Shown piece by piece: positions 23,307 through 36,477 of a DNA stretch of 64,000 nucleotides. The notes under the pieces are model-generated. The model searched no databases and was not told the origin of the DNA. It saw only the letters and a program-made list of their open reading frames with translations. Made by a program: the position numbers and the translations under genes. The DNA is from Heterostelium album PN500 (lineage: Eukaryota > Evosea > Eumycetozoa > Acytosteliales > Acytosteliaceae), in assembly GCF_000004825.1 (NCBI RefSeq), contig NW_008805065.1:1798001-1862000 (forward strand), in the 5' to 3' direction. Within the stretch, counting starts at the first letter, position 1. Every line of letters begins with the position of its first letter.

Positions 23307-26150
23307 TCAATTAAAGCGCTCAAAAGATGATGTTGTTGCAGTGGTTGTTGAAGTTGTTGTTGTTGTTGGCGCTGGGAATTGTTTTGCAACTTCAATTTTT
23401 GTGGTTTGAGTTGTTAGTGTATTTCGAAAATCAATTGGAGATTTCCAAAGCAATGAAGAAATGTTGTTGGAAAGTTGTTGATAAATGGTTTTTTGTTTTT
23501 TTTTAATGAAAAAGAAAAGAGATAGATTTAAAAATAAAAAAAGTTAGAAATTTCACATTTAAGATCTTATAAATATTTTTGGATATTTAAATGTTGTTGC
23601 AACTTCACATCCATCATCACAACCAACCTATCCTAATCAAATTATTTAATTGAAAAACAAAAACATACCTAAATTTTGATATAGTAAATCGGATTGAAGT
23701 AGTTCACTGTGCACTCCAGTTTCAACAACTCTACTGTCTTCGAAAACAACGACCTGTTGTGATTTCTCCAGTGTTGACAAACGGTTTGCAATGACCAAGA
23801 CCGTTCTGTTTTGATAGAGCTGATCGAGTGGACCATTCAAATCGTCGGTTGACTCTGTTATGCAAGAGGACTCATCGACGAGCAACACCTCTGGATCTCT
23901 GAGGAATGCACGCGCCACCGATATCTTTTGTATGATATTGGTACTCAGTCTCTCTTTTCCAAGCATAGTGTCATAACCTTGTGGCAAACTAATAATGAAA
24001 TCGTGAAGATTCGCTCTTTTCGATGCTACAATAATATTTTGTTGTGATAGATGTGACAATCCATATCTTATATCTATAGTTTTAAATTGTATATGGTTAG
24101 TAATTTTTACAATAGAATAACAATTATAATTAATTACTTACTTTGTTCGACTGTTCCTTCAAAAATAGAAGTATTTGAGGTAATTGAATAGCATTTGCTT
24201 CTGAATAGATGTAGATCGACTGCTTTGGTATCGATTCTTCCAATGGTGACGGATCCACGCGTTGGATAGTAGATTCCTTGGATGAGTGAGAACACAATGT
24301 CTTTGGATTGAGATGGTCCAACCAGTGCAACCATCGTACGCTTTCTGAGGTTGAATGAAATTCCACTGAGTAGGATTGTGCCATTCTTGTGATGGAAAGA
24401 AACATTATCGAATGCTATACTGAGCTCCGATGGAGTCGGTGCAACGCCGCCCTTGAACGAAACCTTTGGTCGTCTGTCGATCAAACTGAAAATACGACGA
24501 CATGAAGGTAGCAACTTTTGGAACTCGCCAATCACACCAAACAATCCACTGATAGACACCGACAACATCAATGCATATAAAACATACTGGAACATTGAAA
24601 TCTCTCTCTGAATTGTCTCATACAATGTAAACATAAATGCAAATATCAAGATTAATAAAACTGTAAATCCACCAATTGCCTATAATAAAAATAATATTAT
24701 AATATATTTGATCAAAGTTGTTAGTTTTTTTGTTTGTTTTACTTTTCATTTCTTTTTTATATTGTACTTACAATCCAAAATCCACTTGTAAAAATTGAAG
24801 ACTTTATTGCACGATGTACTGTCTCTAACTCTGTTTCGAATGCACCCATTTGCTTGGCTTCAGCATTGAGCAATCTGATCTCTACAATGTTGGTTGCGGT
24901 GCTGTCTACCACGGAGGATGCTCTTGTCGACAACTCCTGTATATATTTATATTTCGGGTGGATAAACGCATTGAAAATAACGTAGAACATGAAAAATAGC
25001 ACACCAAATGAGAAAACAAACAATGTAATTCGCCATGAAAGGATTACCAATATCAGTAATCCACCGCCCGATTGTAATAAACTACGAACAAATGTTGATA
25101 ATGATACAGATACTATATTTTGTAATATTAACTAAAAATAATAACAAATTATTAATAAGAATATTATTATTATGATTATTATTATTAAAATAACAACTTA
25201 CAGTGTCGGAAGAAATGATAGCATTCAATTCACTACCTTTACTTGAATCGAAATAGGTTACTTCTTGAGTGAGTATTGAACGGAATAAATCGTTTTTCAA
25301 TTGTGTTACAAAGTGGAAGCTGGCGATGGTGAAAAGGAGATATCTTATAAAGGCAAATGGAATCTGAACGATGATGATCAACAACAGATACTTTGAAGAT
25401 TGGAACCAATCGAAATCCTCATTCAGCTTGAGCCCCAGTGCTTCCAATGCCTGTGTCTTATTCGTACTTGGATCTTCAATAAATAGTTTATTTATAACAA
25501 CCTGTTGCATTGTATCTTCAATTTGTAAAGCTTTACAAACAAATAGTCAATTAATAGTTATACATTTTTTGGCATTTCATGAATGAATGAAATTGTTTTT
25601 TTTGTTTTTGGAATTCCATATAAATATAATATTTTTATAAATACATACCAAAATAATATGGTAACAGTAATTGACAGAGTGTGGTTATGCTAAGTGCAAT
25701 TAAACCAAACATGTAGTACCAGAATTGTGGTCGTAAATAAGAGAGAAGTCGATAGATGCATCGTTGTGTCGAGTAGTTGATCTTGTAGAACTGATCTTCG
25801 TCCAGCAACATATTAGAGGCTATATTATATTCATCGTCTTCGTTGTCTTCGTCGTACTCATCAAACTGGTCATTATATCTATCATAGTCATCGATATACA
25901 TTGGACTCGGTGATGATGTCCTATTCTTCTCTTTGTTTGTTTTGAATTCATCTAATTTAAATTGAACTTGTTTTGATTTACCAATACTATTATTTAGGCT
26001 ACTGCTACTATTATTTATACTATTACTATTATTAATACTTTTATTATCTAAAATTACACCATTTGATGTTAGATTATCATTACTACCAGTACTGCTGGAA
26101 TCATCATAATCTTCCTCCTCAAGATAGGCGTATTGTTTCTTCTTATTCAT
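23307..26150 (-). CDS. ABCB-type half transporter with degenerate ATP-binding motifs, six exons, 738 aa
   Basis: Exons are 26150-25649, 25530-25202, 25131-24772, 24679-24142, 24073-23669 and 23389-23307, all GT-AG and in phase. The last intron was placed because it restores a typical ABCB ending, LYQNLVAKQF, then a Thr-rich tail. An acidic, Asn/Ser-rich N-terminus (about 140 aa) precedes one transmembrane domain with roughly six helices (..FGLIALSITTLCQLLLPYY.., ..LLLIIIVQIPFAFIRYLLF..). One nucleotide-binding domain follows. Its Walker A reads GPSQSKDI instead of GPSGSGKS, the Q-loop reads SITSNT in place of VSQEP, the signature reads LSTNIIQK instead of LSGGQ, and the H-loop His is Asn (VIANRLST). 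Walker B (VLLVDES) is kept. Family members pump lipids or peptides, usually as dimers. Here ATP hydrolysis looks lost although the frame is intact. Confidence 0.9.
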
Positions 26151-26897
26151 TCGGTACTATTATTATTATTATTATTATTATTACAACAATTTCTAAAGAG
26201 AATTATATATTTATATCTAAAGTATTATGATTTGGTTTGATTTGCTTACTGAACATAAATGCTTATAAAGTTGATTGATTGATTGATTAAACGTTGTTCA
26301 GCTGAATTATAATCTATATATTAGGAAAGAGTGAGAGTGAATGTGTGTGAATTTATAAATGTGTGTGTGTGTATGAGTATGTTAAATGTGTTTTTATTTA
26401 TATAAATATAAAAATAAATTATATATGTGTAATTTTTAAATTGTTTTTTTTTATTATTTATTAATATTGTTTAATCAAACTGGTAAAAACTACACTACTA
26501 ATAATATATACATAATTGTAAAGATGATGAATGAAAATTATTGGCTTAGTTTTTTTTTTTTTTTTAAATTGTTTTGACCACCAAGTTTAAATGAAAACTA
26601 GAGCTGGCGTGTGTGGTTCTATTACCACTCAACAAAAAGATAACGGTCACTTTAAAAAAAAAAAAAAAAAAAAATTTTTTGCAAACAACTCATCTATTGC
26701 AAAAAATCGAACTTCCTTTTGATTTTCCTCGTTTAAAATTTTCTCGTTTTCAAAACCTATTCAATTCTATTTTTTTTATTTTATTTATTTTATTAATTTA
26801 ATTTATTTATTTTTGTGATCGATCACATCTGATTTATTAATAAGTATTTCGGACTGACCTCTTTTTATATACATATATATATATCGACAAATCAAGA
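26151..26897. promoter_or_regulatory. Divergent promoter region, ABC transporter / BUD23
   Basis: 747 bp between the two divergent start codons. It contains short GT-rich stretches, a run of 21 A followed by 6 T (26654-26680), and a more GC-rich block at 26600-26650 just before that run that could be a core regulatory site. No motif was recognised. Confidence 0.5.
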
Positions 26898-27116
26898 ATG
26901 TCTAGACCAGAGCATATTGCCCCACCAGAAATAGTATGTACAAAAAAGCAAAATCATACATATATATATTAAATGAATCAATGTTACTAACATTCATCAA
27001 TCATTATTTATATAATTTAGTTCTACGATGATGTAGAATCAAGAAAATACTCTTCAAAGTAAGTAGTATTAGCAATGTTATATCATCATAATCATAAAGT
27101 AGATATTAATATGATG

Positions 27117-27174
<58 letters not shown>

Positions 27175-28012
27175 GTTCTCGTATTATTGAGATTCAAACA
27201 ACGATGGCAGAGAGAGCTTATGAACTACTGTCGATTCCAGAGGATAAAGAAGGATTGTTATTATTGGATATAGGATGTGGATCCGGTATCAGTGGTGATG
27301 TCATTACTGATCATGGTCACGAATGGATAGGAATGGATATATCAAAGGACATGCTCGACGTATCGATAGAGCGTGAAGTAGAAGGTGATGTAATGCTTCG
27401 TGATATCGGTCAAGGTTTTCCATTTAGAGCAGGTACATTCGATGGTGCAATAAGGTAACATTACTAATACTAATACTAAAACTTAAACTTAAACTTACAA
27501 AAACTAACAAATTAATCACAATCAATAGTATATCAGCAATTCAATGGTTATGTAATGCAGAGAAATCACATCACAATCCAAGAAAGAGATTGTTGGTATT
27601 CTTTCAATCGCTATTTTCAGTTTTGACACGTGGTGGTAAAGCGGTTTTGCAATTCTACCCGGAGAATGCAGCACAGATCGAAATGATTTCGTCGGCAGCG
27701 ATGCGTTGTGGTTTCACCGGTGGTCTGCTGGTGGATTTCCCCAATTCCACCAAAGCCAAAAAGTATTTCCTGGTGCTGTTCACCGGTAGCAATGGCAGTA
27801 TGCCAGCGGCAAAGGGTGTCGGTATCGAGGAGGCCGAGGAAGACGGTGTTAAATATGTAAATAGAAAGACAGAGATTAGACGTGGAAACATCAACAAGCG
27901 TGTCAAGACTAAAGATTGGATCAAAGGAAAGAAAGAGAGACAGAGACATCAAGGTAAAGAAGTTAAAAGCGATTCACAATACACCGGAAGAAAGAGAAAG
28001 CCAAGATTCTAA
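26898..28012 (+). CDS. bud23: 18S rRNA (guanine-N7) methyltransferase BUD23, four exons, 278 aa
   Basis: Exons are 26898-26933, 27021-27058, 27176-27454 and 27529-28012; all introns are GT-AG and the phases match. Two tiny first exons give MSRPEHIAPPEI and FYDDVESRKYSS, the conserved N-terminus of Bud23/WBSCR22. The SAM-binding motif I is LLDIGCGSGISG, followed by WIGMDIS (motif II) and DIGQGFPFR; the ISAIQWLCNA block is the family's NPPY-like segment. The C-terminus is strongly basic (KKERQRHQGK, GRKRKPRF), as in Bud23, fitting a nucleolar protein. With its TRMT112 partner the enzyme methylates a guanine near the P site of 18S rRNA during small-subunit maturation. Length is close to the human protein. 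Intron 2 is largely an ATT repeat. Confidence 0.96.
27121..27171 (+). repeat. (ATT)17 in BUD23 intron 2
   Basis: Seventeen uninterrupted ATT units end four bases before the acceptor dinucleotide of BUD23 intron 2, so the repeat takes the place of the pyrimidine tract. Confidence 0.9.
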
Positions 28013-31000
28013 AACAAAACCAACTATTTTTTTCAAAAACAAAAATACAATGTTTCTTTTTTGTTTATTTATTTATAATCCTACTACTACTTTCGTTTCT
28101 TTCTTATTTATAATTAATTCCATCCATTTTATTTATATTTATTTATTTTGAGATTAAATCAATTAATTAAATTATAAATTACTGTTCATCGTTGATACCA
28201 ATAATCAGAATAATTCAACCTCTTTTGGTTTTATTTTAATAATAAAATATTGTAATTCTATAAATAAATCTATTAACTTTATTTTGTTAGAATATAATAA
28301 TTTTTATTGTTTAATAGATTTATTTTAATGAACAAAAAAAAAAAAAGGTAAGATTATGATCAAACAATCTTATAGATAAAGATTGTATCTTTATAACTAT
28401 CTGTATGAATATGTATTTTATATTTATAAATATACATTAATTTCCAATCTATTAATTTCATTATAAGATATCTGCCCAAACCATCTATTAAATTAACTTT
28501 AACTTTATGCTTATCAATTTTTAATAAAAAATAAATGATTATTTTGATTATGTTTAAGTGAATAATAACAATATTTGAATATTCACATAAAACAATTGAT
28601 ATATTATATGTAATCAAATCGACATTATAATTGGTGTATCGATTCTTTGTATATCCGTCGAAAAACTATTTTATTTTTCCTTAGATACCAATACCACCCC
28701 AATTAGATTGAATCAATTAATCAATCAGTCAATCAATCAATCAATCAATCAATCACTCTTCAATAATTCACTATCTGATATACATACACAAATTAAAAAT
28801 AAATAAACTCATATAGATAGACATTTTAATAATAATTTTTAATAATATTTGAATTGTGTGTGTCTGGGTTTGTGTTTACTTTTATAATATTTATTCAAAA
28901 CAAAAACACATAAAACAACAAACACACAACAAACAAACAAATCAGATTTGATCAATGGCTACTATACAAATTTATTTATTTTATTTAGGGTTTTTATATC
29001 AATAAGTCCAATCATGATTAAAATTGATTACATTATTATCCATAGTGCTACAGCAAAACCCTCATTTAAAATAAACATATAAATATGAAATGTCTATCAT
29101 TATAAAACATTTCCGCTCCTATAATTAGATAGTACCAATTGAATTAAGAAACAGATTGTAGTACTGCATCAGGTGTGTGTGGTTGTGCTCTCTATTCCTT
29201 TTATTTCATCGCACATATTACCAATAGTAATAATAATTAAGTTGTTTCTTTATACATCAAATAATACAATATTAACAATATGTTGATTATACTGACTGAA
29301 TCATAAACATGTATTTTAAATCAAATGTTGTTATTTACTCTAGAGTTAGAAATATTTTGATAAATTAAATGTATAATAAAAATAGATAAATAAATAATAA
29401 ATAATAGATAGAAATAGTAAATAGTAAATCAAGGAGTTAATATTAACTTTTTTAGTTCTCTTCTGAAACATCTTCATAATATTATATTCTTGCCTAACAA
29501 CATCAGCTCACCTCAATATCTGATCACACAACTAGTTCAAATCTCGATAAATCTTGAGATATATATATTTAAATGGTATGTTAGAACTAACGACCAAAGA
29601 GTGTGTGGAGGACCTGCGAATCACAATACGTTTTCATTTTCTTTAACTAAATTTAGTGTTTTTTTGGTTTTTTTTTTTTTTTTAATTGAAATTTTAAAAA
29701 ATGGTTTTTGCAACACTACCAAGCTCTCTTTAAAGTTTTTTTTTTTTTTGCTTCAATTTAATTTAATTTTTGACAATTTTTTTTTTTTTTTTTGAAAATT
29801 GTTGGTTAGGAAAGTATCTAAAGTGCACCCACTTTACCAGCAAAAACTTTGTACTACCATCAACAAACCAACTCCTTTTCGATTTATTCACTCTATTATT
29901 TTGCAAAAAAAAAAAAAAAAAAAACTATTGCTGTCAATCAAATCAATTCAATTAAAATTGTGAGATTTAATAATAAATCAATAATATCATTTCATTGTAA
30001 TAATTTTCAAAACAACATATCCCTTCATTTATACAACAATTCTTATAAAATTTTAAAGAAAGTCTCACAACACACTTTAATATAATAGCCCAATCATATA
30101 AATTTCATAGCAATATTCACATTCAATATTGATTAACTATTAAAAACAAAAAAACAAAGTAAATAATCAAAAGACATTTTTAAATAAATAAATAATAAAA
30201 CGTCGAGAGTATGAATTAGTTGTTGTAACTTTATCATTGCTTATTTTATTTCAACAACATTAAATCCAGAACCAAATAAATCACAAAACAATCTAAAATT
30301 ACCACACATTTATATAGCCCAATAATTTTCAAGAAGAATCAAACAATATCCTATTTCACACACTCACAAAGCAACAAAGTAGACCAAACAAGTCGACCAC
30401 TTACTAATTCAATTTATTCCTGCAGTACTTCCCTCTGTCCTTATAAACACAGATTAATAATTATTATATAGTGTATTCATAGTAACATAATTAAAATAGA
30501 TAGATATAGATATATATAATATAAATACAATATAAAATAAAAGGTAATGTGCAAAACATCAATAACAATAGCAAAAGAATAACAAAACTTGGACTACTTA
30601 ATAATAACAATAGCAAAAATAACAAAACGAAATCATAATCATATCATATCAAATCAAACCGTGGTAGATCTAAAAGACTTGAATTTACCACAACAACTAC
30701 AGCTACCATCAATACTTTAAAAATAACAACACACATTTATTTTTAGTAGTAAAATATGTATTTGTACAACTCTTGATCTGTTCACTTCTCAACTTCAACC
30801 GGTCATTCATCACACACATGTGACAGTTAGTCACAATAGCACCCAACATACTAGAGATATCTTGCATTGCATTAATTAATTAATTTGGTAATCTCACCAA
30901 AAGCGTTGTTATTGTTTGTCAAGGATCTCAAGATGGGTCCCACCCACAACCACCCTATCATTTTCTATTAATAATCTATTATTAGTTTACATTGCCTTCT

Positions 31001-33968
31001 TTGTATATACAGTTTTGATTACGTATCAGATCAGATTGACTGACTGACTTGAAAAGTTGACTTGAACAACCATCATAAACATTAACCACACAACAAACCA
31101 ATCAGTCAATATTGGATATCTAACCAATAGTAAAAATAATAATAATAATAACAACACAGTAATCCCGAGAATCATCAAAGTTTGGGAGTTACTTGTATTT
31201 CAACCTACAGTGTATTGTGTGTTTGTTTGTCTTCCTTCCATTTAAAGTTTGTTTGTTTGTTTTTAAAACATGTTCAAATTCTACAAGACAACGTTTTATT
31301 AGCAATCATTCGAAGCAAGATCTTGTAAAGACATGTTATTGATACAATAAAAACGATCACCAATCATTGTAATAACAAACTTTTTAAAAACAACAATAAC
31401 AACAACAACAGTCGTTACTACTACACAACACTTCACTGTTATCTCATTCATTCATTTACAATCTTAACCACACTGCTAACTACCTATCACACACAACACA
31501 CATTTAATAAAAACAAAACAAAAAAGCAGTAACAAAATACCACCCCGTCAAACTATATTGTATTAGTATGTATGTATTTATATTTGTACATACCAATCCA
31601 ATCAAAACTGTCAAAAGAAATGACATTTAGTCAGGTTTAATATTTTGTTGTTTTGTTTATGATCTTACTTTTTGTGGTGTGTGTAATCAAGTGATTTCCA
31701 CGGATATTACCAAAAGAGCAAAAAAGAGAGCAGCAGCTCCCCATCATCCCTCAAGTATAGTTAACCTATATTTATCGTATGACCATTGGATGACGATGAT
31801 AAAGAATAACTATTACCTACTTGCTTACTACTCACCAACCAGCTTCTTCTATAATAATAATAATACAAGCATGGTAATTGTAGAGTATTATTTGATCGAA
31901 AAGCAAAACAAAGCACACTCACACACTCACACACACGATCAATTAATTACGATCTCTACTAGTACTCCAGTATTGAGTAAACTGGAAGTTTCAAATTATT
32001 GTGTGAATGTTTTATTTGATTTTGTGGTGTGATGAAATCTCATTCCACACCCACACTCTCACACTGTCGTTTTGCAATGTTAAATTTGGCAGCCTCAACT
32101 TCAAGAAGCAAAATAGCAAACATTATTTATACATTTGATAGCAGGCATCCATCCGCCATCCATTCTTTAATTAATTCTAGTATTTATTGTATTTATTCAT
32201 TGTTTATTTTAAAATACAATAATTACAACCAACTCTATTCTAAACTTAGTTCATTCCTCATTCTCATTCGTGTTCTCCAGCTTTTTTAAGTTTATATACT
32301 CATTTTTCTTTTCTCACAACGCTAAAATTGGTTTCTTTTCATTTATTACATTTATTTATAATAATAATACATTAAACAAGCACAATCCGCCACCTCAAAA
32401 TTTTAAATTTAAAACATTTAACCAGTTTATCATCTTTATTTTTATATATTTATTTCCTATCCAACAGCTAAATTATATTTTCTTTTTTTTTTATTTAAAT
32501 ATTTATTATCTATCCATTTAATTTATTTATTTATTATTTATTAAATCATCATCTACATTCACTTAACTCCACACGCACCACCATCACTTTCATTATCAGA
32601 AATCCAAAATCGATCAGAATACACAATATTATTTTGGAAACTGGTCACAAGTAATATTTTCATTATTGGAATCTCAACAACACAATAGCCAATAGCAATT
32701 AGCAACAGTAAAACAGTGTAGATAATACCAACAACCACTTATTCCAACAACTTCGTCTTCATCCTGAAACACCATCTACGATCGGTCACTCAGTAGTAGT
32801 ATTGTATTGTTTAAATTCATAGCTAACAACACTACTCTAATCAAGCTGGTCATCAAATTCATTCATACATTCACTCAAATCAGTCAATTCCAACACCAAC
32901 AACATCTTCAGTACTGTTCATCACACACACACTCTCAATACTCTACTACTACACATTGTTTTCACACTCAATCAGTTAAGTGTGTTATTTATTTTTTTAC
33001 TTGTCTGTGTTAGATTGATTTGTGATTTCTGTGTGTTTCAACGTACACACTTATTAGTTATTGCAATACAATTCAATACATATATAATAGACTAAACACA
33101 TATTTTAAAACATTAATCATCTTGACGCACACACCAGAGTTATTTGTTTAACTTCACCAACAATAATAAAACATTAAATATTGTTAAAACAACCACACCC
33201 TCACACTCTCACACAAACTCATACATTTATTAGGTTAACCACCAAAATTGATTATACTACTTTGATTGATTGATTGATTGACTGATTCACACAAATAATA
33301 ATAATTATCTCTTTTCTTTCTTTATATATTTATTATATTCAAACAAACAAACACACACACACACACACACACAACACATACAATTTAATTTAATTGAAAT
33401 CAACTCTTATTGTTGTTGTATCTTCTTTGACTGCTTCACAATTCAATTCAATCCATTTGAATTGTTGTTGTCGACCAATTATAATTATAATTTTAATTAA
33501 TTATAACGAACCTGCTTTAACTTATCACCTTTCTTCTTCTTTGTTTCTATTATAATATTATTATTCATATTTATTTTTTTACCTACCTGTTTCCAACAAC
33601 CTATTTTTTTGTTTTTTCAGATATCCATTCAATCAAATCAACTCATATGAGTTAACTACTTTTGGTGAAATTCTTAATCTCTCAAGTAAAACTATACAAA
33701 ACAACAATAATAATATAACCTCTATCCCTCCACCAAACTCTACAAATTCTTTAGAATTTATAATTATCGTAACTGCTTGCTATCTGTCCACCTGTATACT
33801 TGCCAAATTCAATATTTCCTATCTTAATATATATAAACCTATATATCTCTGTTCATTTATTAATTACGCCATTATACAATAACAAACCACTACCCACTAC
33901 CACACCACGACCACCACACATTAATTAACATCATCATCATCATTAGCATCATCATCATTTTTTAAACC
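28013..33968. other. 5.9 kb stretch without a convincing gene
   Basis: This lies between the BUD23 stop and the Ras-like/PH gene. From about 30 kb the plus strand is strikingly G-poor; a hand count of 33061-33360 gives about 61 C to 17 G. It is rich in CAA, ACA and CAC strings, including a CA run near 33350-33372 and an ATCA repeat near 28717-28755. Open frames at 29490-30085 and 31679-33013 have homopolymer-driven composition and no domains. The 3' half looks like a long promoter, 5' untranslated leader or 5' intron of the downstream gene, with a TCA repeat just before the start codon. Confidence 0.6.
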
Positions 33969-36477
33969 ATGCATTACATCGCAACGAATTCAACAACTAA
34001 TACCAATAACAACAATAACAATAATAATATTAAAATTAATAGTCCAAATTTAATATCAACTAAAAATTATAATAATAATTTAGATTTGAATCATCAAGAT
34101 TCTTTTTCATTAACTAATAATAATTCTCCAAATTCTAAATCAATAAACAATAATAATAATAATAATAGTAATATAAAGGTTTCAAAAAGTAATTCAGTTT
34201 TCAATTTCGATCAACTCTTATCATTACCCACCAAGCAGAGTGTCTTAAAACAACAGAAACCAGAATCAAATCATTCCGCTATTTCAAGATCATCAAGTTC
34301 CATATTTTTTGGTAAAGATAAAGAAAGTAACAACAACAACAACAGCAATAAATTACAACAATCAACTGGAGGATCGTCATCACCAAAGCAATTGTCGTAT
34401 CAACAACAGCAACAACTTCTCCAAATTTCGAAGCGATCTCCAACACTTTCTCCGTTACAACATTCTTCTTCAGATATGAACAGTATGTTACAAAGACTCG
34501 ACTTAAGGAGACCGAGTATTGCAGCATCGGGAATGGACGACTCGCCGAATGGCGCTGACATGCCCTACTCACTGGAACACTCGCTCGGCTCCACACCGTC
34601 GCTCTCCTCGATGAAGGTGGCCGAAGAGATTGACATTGTCGTGATTGGCGATGAACTCTCAAACAAAGCACGTTTCATCACTTCCTTCCTCAACAACGAT
34701 GACTTCCAGAAGGATCCAACTCTGGACATTGCATGTCGTCGTCCAGTCACCATAAAGAACGGCACCTACAACGTCAACATCCACACTACCGTCGGCCAAG
34801 AAGATTTCTGGGGAATCAACGACTGCTACAATCGTCAGGGTCACGGATTTGTATTTGTATATAACATCAACTCGCGTGAATCATTCAATGCATTCTCGAC
34901 GTTGCGCGACAAGATTCTCTACGACAAATCGTCAGAGAATGTCATGATGGCCATGGTTGGCTATGGCGAGCACGAAATCGATGGCGAATCAGGCGAGAAA
35001 CGTCAGCGTGAAGTATCGTATGCCGAAGCGAAACGTCTGGCAGAGTTGTATCAATATCCATTCACAGAGATTCCAACGTTCGAACCATCGTCCGAGCCAC
35101 TGATTAGCAATTGTATCTCTGAACTACTTCATCGTATCACTCACTTTAATGGATCGCAATCTGGCAGCGCCGCTTCTAGTGCTGCCAACGGCGCCAACGC
35201 CTCCGACAAGACTGGCGCTCAAATCCAACAGACCACCGAGATCATGGTGCTGGGCGAGCTCTTCACCGGAAAATCACAGTATATCCAACGTTGTCTGGCC
35301 GGACAGTTCAGCGCCAGCTATCGCGAAACCACCGAATGGTCAAAGAATATCATACAGTCACAGATGAACGATATTCGCTATTTCATAAAGTTGGTGGACA
35401 CCCGTGGTTTGATGTTGGAGGAATCACTGACGCGTGAAAAGCTCAATACCACACAGGCATTCATCTTTATGTACAGTATTACCAGCCGCAACAGCTTTAC
35501 AACACTCGAGTCACTCCGAAAGAAGGTCTTGGCATGCAAGGCCGAATCTAAAATCCCATGTATACTCATCGCCAACAAGTCTGATTGTCTGACACTGGCT
35601 CGTCAAGTCACCACCCAAGAGGGTAACGACCTCGCCAAACTCTGGGGTTGTCCATACTTTGAACTTTCAATGAAAACATCTGATGAAGAAGATGTACTTA
35701 AAACAATATCTCAACTATTAGTTGAATTACAAAAAATGAATAATAATATAGATGGTAAGTTTTATCTGATAATAATTTATCTATATTCACCAAAAACAAC
35801 AACAATTTACTAATTTACTTTTCCATATAAAAATATATTTAGTTGGAGAATTTAAAAAAGAAGGATATTTAATGAAAGAAGGTACAAAACTAAAGAAATC
35901 AATGACCAAATACTATTTCAAGATAAAACGTGGATATTTGTATTATTGTAAGAACCAAGCGCACACCAAGAATATAAAGACGATCGAGTTGTCGGAAGCC
36001 GTGCAAGTCCAAATATTAAATAATCAAGAGAAGAAGGATGTTTGGCCATTCAGTTTGATCGTCGAGGGCAAGGTGATCAATTTGGTGGCGACGACAGAAG
36101 CCGAGCGTGACCAATGGGTTACATCGATCAAGATCAACTGCTACGTCAACGAATTCATCGGTAATCTGATGGAAGACGTCATGGTGACGATGGTCAATGA
36201 GATAGCACAGCAATCGCAAGGCCAGACACTCCACAAGCGTACCGACTCTACGAAATCATATACATCACTCGCCAGTTCCTATCCTTCATCGCCACTTTCA
36301 CTCTCACCGGATTCGTCGTCGGTGTCAACATCACCCTCGGAATCATCGTCACTAGCCGGCTCACCTCAACTTCACTCACTCAACTCGTACGACAACAACT
36401 CGCCACTCCACAGTCCACTCAAAAAGAATCTTTTATCACGTACCACCAGTTTTTCTAAAACCACAAAATTCCACTAA
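33969..36477 (+). CDS. Tandem Ras-like domains plus PH domain protein, two exons, 806 aa
   Basis: Exons are 33969-35754 and 35843-36477, joined by a phase-1 GTAAGT..TTTAG intron. A 200-residue Asn/Ser/Gln leader comes first. Ras-like domain 1 (about 216-390) is degenerate: its loop reads GDELSNKA, not GxxxxGKS; VGQEDFW recalls DTAGQEEF, and there is no NKxD. Ras-like domain 2 (about 424-590) has GELFTGKS, DTRG, NKSD and ELSMK, so it probably binds nucleotide. However, the residue after DTRG is Leu where Ras has catalytic Gln61, and the Gly12/13 positions are Leu-Phe. A PH domain (about 598-705; KEGYLMKEGTKLKKS, then DQWVTSIK) encoded by exon 2 suggests phosphoinositide binding. A Ser/Pro-rich tail ends the protein. 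I infer a membrane-recruited signalling scaffold or constitutively GTP-bound switch. I do not know a named orthologue. Confidence 0.88.

Noticed and set aside
23263-23410. Minus-strand Gln/Leu-rich reading of the last ABC exon region
   Set aside because: The alternative phase completes the ABC C-terminus as LYQNLVAKQF, which fits the family better.
26654-26680. 21-A run considered as a retroposon tail
   Set aside because: No target-site duplication or element body next to it; long A and T runs are general in this DNA.
29525-29560. GTTCAAATC string considered as a tRNA B box
   Set aside because: No matching A box, anticodon arm or acceptor stem nearby; no tRNA was found elsewhere.
29490-30085. 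Plus-strand frames rich in Phe and Lys
   Set aside because: Built from T and A runs; no protein-like segment.
31679-33013. Series of short plus-strand frames
   Set aside because: Composition follows the C-rich, G-poor bias of the region and gives His/Ser/Thr-rich peptides without domains.
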